This document shows positions 50,916 to 59,690 of a DNA stretch of 64,000 nt, piece after piece (position 1 is the first letter of the stretch; the number at the start of each line of letters is the position of its first letter). The notes under the pieces are model-generated. The model was not told the origin of the DNA and made no database searches. It was given only the letters and a program-made list of their open reading frames with translations. The translations under genes and the position numbers were made by a program. This DNA comes from Prevotella sp. (GTDB lineage Bacteria > Bacteroidota > Bacteroidia > Bacteroidales > Bacteroidaceae). The stretch spans positions 1 to 64,000 of the forward strand of contig JAFRQC010000043.1 of the NCBI GenBank assembly GCA_017428805.1, in the 5' to 3' direction.

Positions 50916-51023
50916 ATGAAAATCTTCCGTATTCCCAACGCCGAGAAACTCGGCAATTTCCTCCTGACGGTGATAACCGCCTTTGTCTCTACCTTCCTCA
51001 TGCAGTCTTGTATGAACTCTTAA
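50916..51023 (+). CDS. smalltalk-like 35-residue membrane peptide
   Basis: ATG 50916 to TAA 51021-51023 encodes 35 residues: MKIFRIPNAEKLGNF, one hydrophobic helix (LLTVITAFVSTFL), and the end MQSCMNS. Its size, single helix and place between an HU-like gene and an N-acetylmuramoyl-L-alanine amidase gene fit the so-called smalltalk proteins of Bacteroidales. Such a peptide beside an amidase could act as a holin-like partner, but this is inference. Too short for many gene callers. Confidence 0.7.
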   Translation: MKIFRIPNAEKLGNFLLTVITAFVSTFLMQSCMNS

Positions 51024-51078
51024 TCACGAATCTATTCGTGATCAGAATTATTCATATTATTCACATTCGTTTCCAATT

Positions 51079-51522
51079 ATGAAAGAACTTAAGCATGATG
51101 CAGTTAAACTGCTGGTTATTCACTGTAGCGCGACCCGCTGCAACCGCCCTTTCAGCGTCGAGAACCTGATTTCGACTGGTGTGGCCCGCTTCGGCCAGCC
51201 CTCCTATCATTATTATATCCGTCGCAACGGCGCCATTGTCCCGATTCTCCCGGAGAATGTCCGTGGTGTTCATGCCCGCCATTATAACAGCTGTTCTCTC
51301 GGCATTTGCTACGAGGGCGGTCTCGATGAGAAAGGTCGTGCCGACGATACCCGGACTGAAGCCCAGAAGGCTTCCATGTTCGCTCTGCTCAAGGAACTGA
51401 CAGCAGAGTATCCCGATGCCCGTATCATGGGCCACTGTGAGCTTCCTCACGTCGCCAAGAAATGTCCGTGCTTCTCAGCATCGACTTACTACGCCAGTCT
51501 TCAGCCTACAAATCGCAAGTGA
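51079..51522 (+). CDS. N-acetylmuramoyl-L-alanine amidase (Amidase_2, T7-lysozyme type)
   Basis: 147 residues, single-domain zinc amidase that cleaves the bond between N-acetylmuramic acid and the stem peptide. Visible marks: VIHCSATRC with the first zinc His15, SYHYYIRRNG, HARHYNSCSLGICYEGG with the second-site His, and MGHCELPHVAKKCPCF with the last His and Cys. There is no obvious signal peptide, so export would need help, perhaps from the small membrane peptide upstream. Phage endolysins share this fold. It ends the plus-strand module and converges on the Wzz-like gene. Confidence 0.9.
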   Translation: MKELKHDAVKLLVIHCSATRCNRPFSVENLISTGVARFGQPSYHYYIRRNGAIVPILPENVRGVHARHYNSCSLGICYEGGLDEKGRADDTRTEAQKASMFALLKELTAEYPDARIMGHCELPHVAKKCPCFSASTYYASLQPTNRK

Positions 51523-51545
51523 TTATGAAGAACATTCATAGCACT

Positions 51546-51577
51546 ATCCCTAGCTCGTCGTGAGACGCGTTAGGGAT
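51546..51577. terminator. hairpin between convergent amidase and Wzz-like genes
   Basis: ATCCCTA (51546-51552) pairs with TAGGGAT (51571-51577), continued by CGTC/GACG in the inner stem with two mismatches. T-rich sequence follows on the plus strand. It would also block transcription coming down from UpxY-Wza-Wzz. Confidence 0.7.
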
Positions 51578-51584
51578 TATTTCG

Positions 51585-52757
51585 TTAGGACTTTTCGGGG
51601 GTCTTGAGGGAGGATTTGGGGACGAGGATGTATTCGGAATCGTTGAGGATGAGGGAGGGAGGGGTGCCTGCGGGGTCATCGTCATCGTCGTCACCAGAGA
51701 AGAGGGGAAGAAGATCGCCCTCCTTGTGGAAGATGTAGAGGGTGGTGATGATGGCAGCGAGGAAGAGGAAGATGAGACAGGTCTGGGCACGCTTGGGACC
51801 AGACTTCCTGACGGGAACTGTAGCCGGCTGGAGCAGGGTGAAAGCGGGGGTCTCTTCCTGCACCTTCGCCTCAGCGACCTGCATCTGAGTTGCCACCTGG
51901 GAGTAGGCACGGGACTCTATCTGGAGCTTGGTCTCGAGCTTCTGGCGCTCGGTATTCTTGTCTTCGAAGATGGACTTGCGGTAGGCATCAGAGTAGGCGG
52001 AGTAGTCCTTACGAGCCTCATCATAGCGGGCCTCGGCTTCCACAAGGAGCTTGCGGTTGTAGTCGAGGTCGATGCGGGCCTTCTGGGTACGATAGTCCGT
52101 GATGAACTTCTGAAGGCGGTTCTGCACAGAGTCGGCTATCACGGCAGCCACTACCGGATCCTGGTCCGTCACATCGATGGTGATCACAAAGGTCTTCTTA
52201 TCAACATCGCAGACCACCTTCTTATTAATAGTTTCCACAATTTTGAACTGCTCCTTCGTCAGTTTATAAGGGTCAACCTTGTTTCCGTTGTTTTCTTCAT
52301 TTTTGGAAAAGAGACTCCCGATGGCCTTGAAGGTGCCTGACAGGATCTCAGACCACCATGGGGCACGCTGGTCGTTAAGCAGGTAGTCGTAATAGGTGGT
52401 CGTGGTGTCGGCATCTTCCTGCTGGATCCGGATGGGGAAGAGCGAGGCCTTGAAGACAACACTGTTCATCAGGTCCGGGTAGAGGTTCGGCAAAATGGCA
52501 TCACCACCATCGGCATTAGGACTACCGAGGTTGACACCGAAGCTGCTGGCCAGACTGGCCAGGGAACCGCCACCCTTGTTACCGGGGATCTCGGGGGCGA
52601 GCTTCACCGTACAGTTGTAGTAGTTGGGGATGCTCAGGGAGATAATGGCCGCGACGATGAAGGTCAGGGGCAGGACTTTGTAGTAGAGACGACGGTGGGT
52701 CTTGACATCCTGCCAAAGCTTAGAAAAAGACAACGAATTACACGAATTAGATTCCAT
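51585..52757 (-). CDS. chain-length determinant protein (Wzz-like)
   Basis: A 390-residue polysaccharide co-polymerase. Two membrane helices, at about 28-45 (VLPLTFIVAAIISLSIPNYY) and 333-350 (TCLIFLFLAAIITTLYIF), bracket a long periplasmic helical region (ARIDLDYNRKLLVEAEARYDEA onward) ending in PATVPVRKSGPKR, the proline-containing stretch before the second helix. There is no cytoplasmic tyrosine kinase domain. It regulates polymer length with the Wzy polymerase, 17 kb away. It follows the exporter gene by 33 nt; its start region carries CGAATTACA repeats. Confidence 0.88.
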   Translation of the reverse strand: MESNSCNSLSFSKLWQDVKTHRRLYYKVLPLTFIVAAIISLSIPNYYNCTVKLAPEIPGNKGGGSLASLASSFGVNLGSPNADGGDAILPNLYPDLMNSVVFKASLFPIRIQQEDADTTTTYYDYLLNDQRAPWWSEILSGTFKAIGSLFSKNEENNGNKVDPYKLTKEQFKIVETINKKVVCDVDKKTFVITIDVTDQDPVVAAVIADSVQNRLQKFITDYRTQKARIDLDYNRKLLVEAEARYDEARKDYSAYSDAYRKSIFEDKNTERQKLETKLQIESRAYSQVATQMQVAEAKVQEETPAFTLLQPATVPVRKSGPKRAQTCLIFLFLAAIITTLYIFHKEGDLLPLFSGDDDDDDPAGTPPSLILNDSEYILVPKSSLKTPEKS

Positions 52758-52790
52758 TTTTAAGACAACGGATTAAACGGATTACACGGA

Positions 52791-55199
52791 TTATTTCTTG
52801 ATGAGGTTGGCGACGGTGGCGAACATGGTGGCGAGAGAGGCGGCAGAGGTACCTATGCTAAGCCACTGAGCGGTCTTATTGGCATCACGAGGCTCCTTGG
52901 AGGGCACGACGATCTCACAACCGGGCTCGACCTTGCCTTCCTTCGCCATCGCCATCGTGCCGTTCTGATAGACGATATAGGTGTGGGACTTCTTGGCACG
53001 GTTGCCAAAGCCACCAGCCTGTTTGACGAAGTACTTGTAGTCCTTGCCCCCTTCGTAAGATACCGTGTTGGGGGCATTGACATCGCCACTGATGCGGACG
53101 GTGTGGTTGAAGCGGGGCACCACGAGACGGTCGCCATCGACAAGCGCGATGTCGAGATCAGAACCGGGATTCTCCAAAGCCTTGTCGAGGTGGATACCCA
53201 CAGAGTAGATATCGGATTGGGCTATCTTCTCGATGGCGATGGAGTCCTTGCCGTCGGCACTCTGGCGCGCCATCTCGAGGACTCTCTCCATACGGGCCTT
53301 TTCATCCTCGGTCATCCGACGTTCCAGACGGGCTCCACGGACGTAGGCGCCTTCGACAGTGCCTCCGGCTGCACGGATGACATCGGAGAGACGCTGGTTC
53401 TTGGTCTCCATGGTGTAGGTGCCCTGGAAGGCCACCTCACCCTCAACCTTGACACGGATGGGAGTGGTGAAAACGGGACTGGTGCGCACCTGGACAATGT
53501 CGTAGGGAGCCAGGATGAAACCGCCATCGCCGTCGATAGAGAAATCATCGGACAGGGAGAAGCTGAAGGTCTGGGCCACAGCGAGACCTCCCGTCGAGGC
53601 CTTGGGATCATGCAGGCGACGGGTGACATCGACCTTCGCCGTAGAGGCGGCATCGGTGAGACCGCCTGCCTGGAGGATGAGGTCCTCGATGGTCATGCCA
53701 TCGGCAAACTCGTAGGTGCCGGGGAAGATGACCTCACCATCGATGGTGAGCGTACGGAGGTTGTGGTGCTCGGCCATCGTGGGGATGAAGAGGACGTCCT
53801 CGTTCTGGAGAGGCACATCAGCGACAGCGCCGGAGAGAATGCCCTTCACGTCGATGGAGAGCACCTCCTGGGTGCGGTTGGGTTTCATGCGGCGCATGAC
53901 AGCCCGGGTGTCCATGGCTTCCTCAGTGAGGCCGGAGGCCATCTCGATGAGGGAACGGACACTGCTGACCTTCTCGCCCAGGCGGTACATGCCCGGACGG
54001 AAGACAGCGCCCTTGATCTCGACCATGTTCTTGTAGCGGTTGTAGATGGAGTCGACGATGACGGAGTCGCCATCGGCCATCTTGAAGTCGGCCTGCTCGA
54101 ACTCCTCGACATTATAGACACTCTTGAGGTCCTCACTCTTGCGAAGCACACGGATGAGCTTCCTGAAGGCATCGCCCGTGAAGCCCCCACTATATTTTAA
54201 TAAGGTGGAGAGACTCTCGGTCTGACGGAGCTCATAGGCCATGGGGCGCTTGACACGTCCCACGATATCGACGATGCAGTCGTAGGTGCCCACCTGGATG
54301 ACATCGTTGTCCTGCAAGCGGACATTGCCTGCCAGACGGCCATTGAGGATGAACTCATAGATATCGACCACGGAGATCTGACGACCCTGACGGAAGACCT
54401 TGATGTTGCGGAGCGTACCCAGGTCGCTGATACCACCTGCCTTGTAGAGGGCATGGAAGACCGTGGCGAAGGCGCTGAGGGTGTAGGTGCCGGGCACCTT
54501 GACCTCGCCCATCACGTTGACAGAGATGGTGCGCGTCTGACCCAGCGTGGCCTTGATACTGGAGTCCTCGTAGTAGGAGCCGATCTTACCACGGATGCGC
54601 TTCTGGGCGGCAGAGACCGTGAGACCACTGACATGGACGGGACCAAACTCAGGGATGGTGACATCGCCATCGGGACTGACCATGAGGGTGATGGTCTCCT
54701 GAGAGGCACCATAGATATCGAGCACGAGCTGGTCGCCAGGACCCAGGACGTAGTTCTGGGGGGTGGCAATGTTCATGACGGGCTCGAAGGAGAGGTTCTT
54801 GTTGTTGAAGATGTCACGGCCAAAGACGCGCTTGCCGGCTGATGCGGGAGGCTCCGGAGAATAGTCGGGAGCCAGGGCTGACTCATTTGTGACGATGTCG
54901 TTGTCAGAGACTTCGTTGTTGACACGCATGCGATCCTTGGCATTGCCAACGATATTGTCTGCGGAGTTGTCCATACCAGTCTTGGTAATCTGCTTGGCAT
55001 ACTGGCTGCGAATGCGCTGGATCTGGTCAGGAGTGGCGCCTGCCTTGAGCAGACGGGAGGCAATGTCATTGTCAGAGGCTCCAGACTTCTTTGCCTGAAC
55101 GGCGATGCGAATGGCGTCGGAGTCAGAAATGGACTGGGAGAAGACTGGGGTCACCAGACAAGAGATTAAAAGGAACAGGAACGAAAATTTAGAACTCAT
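52791..55199 (-). CDS. polysaccharide export outer-membrane protein (Wza-like, multiple SLBB)
   Basis: 802 residues, a long Bacteroidales form of the Wza/BexD exporter. The signal peptide ends near VFSQS. A polysaccharide-export domain lies around 145-225 (NYVLGPGDQLVLDIYGASQ), followed by several SLBB ligand-binding domains (EVKVPGTYTLSAFATVFHALYKAGG, AVFRPGMYRLGEKVSS, GEVIFPGTYEFADGMTIEDLI, GEVAFQGTYTMETKNQ, GDVNAPNTVSYEGGKDY), five in visible order. A C-terminal hydrophobic stretch may insert in the membrane. It makes the outer-membrane channel for the capsule. Confidence 0.92.
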   Translation of the reverse strand: MSSKFSFLFLLISCLVTPVFSQSISDSDAIRIAVQAKKSGASDNDIASRLLKAGATPDQIQRIRSQYAKQITKTGMDNSADNIVGNAKDRMRVNNEVSDNDIVTNESALAPDYSPEPPASAGKRVFGRDIFNNKNLSFEPVMNIATPQNYVLGPGDQLVLDIYGASQETITLMVSPDGDVTIPEFGPVHVSGLTVSAAQKRIRGKIGSYYEDSSIKATLGQTRTISVNVMGEVKVPGTYTLSAFATVFHALYKAGGISDLGTLRNIKVFRQGRQISVVDIYEFILNGRLAGNVRLQDNDVIQVGTYDCIVDIVGRVKRPMAYELRQTESLSTLLKYSGGFTGDAFRKLIRVLRKSEDLKSVYNVEEFEQADFKMADGDSVIVDSIYNRYKNMVEIKGAVFRPGMYRLGEKVSSVRSLIEMASGLTEEAMDTRAVMRRMKPNRTQEVLSIDVKGILSGAVADVPLQNEDVLFIPTMAEHHNLRTLTIDGEVIFPGTYEFADGMTIEDLILQAGGLTDAASTAKVDVTRRLHDPKASTGGLAVAQTFSFSLSDDFSIDGDGGFILAPYDIVQVRTSPVFTTPIRVKVEGEVAFQGTYTMETKNQRLSDVIRAAGGTVEGAYVRGARLERRMTEDEKARMERVLEMARQSADGKDSIAIEKIAQSDIYSVGIHLDKALENPGSDLDIALVDGDRLVVPRFNHTVRISGDVNAPNTVSYEGGKDYKYFVKQAGGFGNRAKKSHTYIVYQNGTMAMAKEGKVEPGCEIVVPSKEPRDANKTAQWLSIGTSAASLATMFATVANLIKK

Positions 55200-55263
55200 A
55201 TATACTTCTGATATTTTTATAACTACGGATTTTACGGATTATACGAATTTTATTTTAACCTTT

Positions 55264-55929
55264 TTACTTTTTTACCTTTTCCAAAAAGGCGGTGGGGATG
55301 TAGGCGGTGACGATGAGGGTGGAGATACCACGGAGGGAGACGGCGACACGGTTCTGACGGGAGACACGGACGACACGGCCACGGACACCAGCGAAGGGAC
55401 CATCAGTGACGAGGACTTCCTCGTCGGAGAGGAAGTTGCAACGGGCAGGATCCACCGCCATGACATGGGGATTCTTGAGGACCGTGGCACGGACGAAGGA
55501 CTGCATCTCATCGTCGGGGATGGTGAGGGGCGGGTTGCGATAGTCGAGCGCCACAGAGAAATGGTCGTAGTAGAACGTGAGGAAGGGGCAGAGGGGGGTG
55601 TCACGGACGAAGGTGTAAGCCTGGTCGGGGGTGACATAGGCAAAGACGAGGTTGAAGAGGGGGCGCAGTACGCGACGCTTCTTGCCGTCTTTAATAATCT
55701 GCTTCCAACCCATGGCGAGGTAGGCATAGATGCCGTGCTCGATGAGGTAGTCGCAAGCCTGCTGCTCCCGGGCATAGGTGATGCGGAAAACGTACCACAG
55801 CTTGTCTGGGGCTGGGGTGTATTCTACCGACACCCCTGTTTGTGAGCTTTTTGCTTCGGGGAAGGCACAGGAGGTAAGTCCTGCGCGAGGGGAAGTAGCA
55901 GCCATATTAGCATTAGACAACGCGTTCAT
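55264..55929 (-). CDS. upxY: UpxY-type transcription antiterminator (NusG family)
   Basis: 221 residues with a NusG N-terminal domain (LWYVFRITYAREQQACDYLIEHGI onward) and a KOW-type C-terminal domain (FLSDEEVLVTDGPFAGVRGRVVRV). UpxY proteins, first gene of Bacteroides capsule operons, bind RNA polymerase in the leader of their own operon and stop premature termination. The first 40 or so residues are variable. It is followed by the exporter gene. No UpxZ partner gene is seen. Start 55929 is the most upstream ATG; 55905 is an alternative. Confidence 0.88.
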   Translation of the reverse strand: MNALSNANMAATSPRAGLTSCAFPEAKSSQTGVSVEYTPAPDKLWYVFRITYAREQQACDYLIEHGIYAYLAMGWKQIIKDGKKRRVLRPLFNLVFAYVTPDQAYTFVRDTPLCPFLTFYYDHFSVALDYRNPPLTIPDDEMQSFVRATVLKNPHVMAVDPARCNFLSDEEVLVTDGPFAGVRGRVVRVSRQNRVAVSLRGISTLIVTAYIPTAFLEKVKK

Positions 55930-56350
55930 ATCGGCACTTCGTTATGTCTGCCAGACCTCTGGCGGGGACACAAAAAAGACGTGGAATCGTCGCTGTTGTC
56001 CATTCCACGAACTGAGGCTCTCGCATTGCCCATTACTGTTGAACAGACAACGTCAGAGCCCACGCCGATATGAATATAAGAACCCCATAAACCATTGGGA
56101 CGCATTACGCCCAAAGTATAATGGGGATGCATATAGACACATCCCGAGGACATCTACCGTTGCTATATCCAAGACAGTAATGACTGTAATTTGCGAGATT
56201 CCAGTTCGTCTCGAACAAAGCGTCAAGTAAACGCCTTTTTAATGTCAAAGAACCCGCTACCCACCCTACCTCGTCGAGGCCGTAAAGCCTCTCTGCATCG
56301 ACGTGGAAATGGACCTGTGGCAGAGACTGCCCAAAGGTCACGACGGGAAT
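55930..56350 (-). promoter_or_regulatory. long structured leader of the capsule operon
   Basis: About 420 nt lie between the inferred start of transcription and upxY, without a gene. It contains hairpins such as GTGGAAT-N14-ATTCCAC (55981-56008) and GAGGC-N6-GCCTC (56276-56291). This is where UpxY proteins are known to act in Bacteroides. The exact recognition sequence cannot be read. Confidence 0.6.
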
Positions 56351-56357
56351 TCGGGTG

Positions 56358-56389
56358 CAAAGGTACAAATAAATCCCGAAACGTGCAAG
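56358..56389 (-). promoter_or_regulatory. promoter of the capsule operon
   Basis: On the minus strand CTTG (56386-56389), 20-bp spacer, TACCTTTG (56358-56365). It overlaps the terminator hairpin of the M6 protease gene. I found no flanking inverted repeats of the kind that make many Bacteroides capsule promoters invertible. Confidence 0.7.
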
Positions 56390-56401
56390 CATTTCGGGAT
56401 T
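56372..56401. terminator. terminator hairpin of the M6 protease gene
   Basis: AATCCCGAAA pairs with TTTCGGGATT over 10 bp with a 10-nt loop, T-rich on both sides. Its loop contains the -33 element of the capsule promoter. Confidence 0.75.
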
Positions 56402-56465
56402 TTTATCATCTCACACAGATCTCACGGATCTCACAGATCATTTTGCATACGTTTGTGTGAGATCA

Positions 56466-57949
56466 TCAGCGGATGGATATTTTTAGGCCATTATGGATGT
56501 AAAGACCTTTCCTTAGTGGTCTGCCTGGCAGACGCCGGCCTTGGAGATCGTACCACTTTTCACTTTTCACTTCTACACTTTTCACTCCCCTGATAGCTGT
56601 CCCACCACCCATGAAATCGAAAGAGATGGTGCCGTCGTCAGCTACCCGGATATTGGTGATAGACTTCGACATCAGCTTGACACCATCGGCATTAGCTGAA
56701 TAGACCATGGCATTCGGATCAGAGTCATCCGTCAGTCTCTCTTTGATCGTATTCCCTTCAACAAAGGGATAGACAGAGGTGCTGAGATAACGGTTCCGCA
56801 TCCAGTGATCCATTGTATATTTGCCCATATCTTTGCCGTCATTTGCCGGATCCCAGGTTCTGTAATCCTTACCGTCAGCATGGAACAGGTCATAACGATA
56901 GTGGCTTGGGGAAGAGTTCACATTATTGTTGCTCCAGATCTCCCTGTCGTAGTCCACATGGAAGATGGCCAGTCCCTGCCCAGGGATGCCATAGTCCCAA
57001 TTGGTCTGGCAGCGATTTTCAAGGATATAATACTCATTCTCGTTGCCAGAATTCCGGATCATATAGGTCTCCCCTCCCTCACTCACGGGTTTCATGCCGG
57101 TGATGGTGGTAGCATCTGTCAGTTCTATGGGATCACCCCAGCCCAGGGCCATCTTCTCCATAGCAGAGTAGTTCGGCGGACACCAGCCTTTGTTAGTGTA
57201 ATTGCCACCATCCATCAGATCCCATTCGTCAACCGCAGAGAAATCACTGCTACTGGTTGGATAGATGTCTGGCAGTCCTAAGCAGTGGGAAAATTCATGA
57301 CAGATAGTGCCGATGCCACAGGAGGTGGAGTCTGACCACAGTTCACAACAGATGGATTCATAGCCAATAGCGATATCACCTGGTGCCTTGAAAGATGAAT
57401 AGCTTGTATTGGGCCAGATATAGCCTTTGACCTGATTTCCACAGAAACCTGCTGCGATGAAAACTATCTGATTCATCTCACCATCACCATCCCAGTCATA
57501 GATGGAGAAGTCGGAATCTGTAGAAAGCTTCAGTTTATTCATGGCCTCTTTCATCGCATCATCACCATAATTAGTGCCCGTGTCTGTGGATTTCGCTTTG
57601 GCGGTGACCTTAATAGGACCATAGACATCGAACCGGAGGTTGAAGCGTCCGCCTGACTGATCACGGAAATAATCGGCCACAGAACCCAGGCCATACCCCT
57701 CGTTAAAACCCGGCTCATTCAACAGTCTATGATAATATGTTGCCGGATCCTCCATGCCGAATTCAAGGTCTATGAAGGTAATGAGTACCACTGCCTGCGG
57801 ATAAATTCTCTCGGGATCCCAGTCCTGGTTAGGATAGTCAAGCATACCACGGGTCTTCGCCACATCGGTGGGGATGTTACGGATACAACCACTACGCTCT
57901 GATATTTGTGCATTGGCGACAGTCGCCGCCAATGCAACAAATACCAAAA

Positions 57950-57971
<22 letters not shown>
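56466..57971 (-). CDS. secreted M6 family metalloprotease
   Basis: 501 residues. It appears to start at a TTG (57971) 22 nt inside the end of the fumarase gene; no ATG is available before the signal peptide ([19 protein letters not shown]). The M6 (immune inhibitor A type) domain carries the zinc motif HEFSH (His225-Glu226-His229) with the following GLPDIY. After the catalytic domain comes a beta-rich domain, then a linker [12 protein letters not shown] encoded by a repeat array, and a C-terminal motif [20 protein letters not shown] that resembles the short sorting-type tails of secreted Bacteroidales proteins. It degrades extracellular protein; a hairpin terminator follows. Confidence 0.85.
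56554..56588. repeat. in-frame TTTTCACT array in the M6 protease gene
   Basis: Period-8 units (CTTTTCAC with small changes) run through the coding sequence and encode [11 protein letters not shown] between the protease domain and the C-terminal motif. Confidence 0.75.
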
Positions 57972-59599
<1,628 letters not shown>

Positions 59600-59630
59600 A
59601 CTTGTATTTGTTTTTATTTATTTTATTTTC

Positions 59631-59686
59631 AACACAGAGGTACAGAGATACAGAGTTTTTTCTCTGTGCCTCTGTATCTCTGTGTT
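59631..59686. repeat. inverted repeat of period-8 ACAGAGAT units, possible terminator
   Basis: Arms 59631-59655 and 59662-59686 pair with few mismatches around a T run; each arm is three ACAGAGNT-type units. On the minus strand it lies just after the M16 gene and could terminate or protect that transcript. Confidence 0.8.
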
Positions 59687-59690
59687 TATT

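Noticed and set aside
47585..51522. Intact prophage
   Set aside because: There are no capsid, terminase, tail or integrase genes; only replication-like and amidase genes are present.
55930..56465. Invertible capsule promoter
   Set aside because: I looked for paired inverted repeats on both sides of the promoter and saw only the terminator hairpin and small stems; no invertase gene is in the window.
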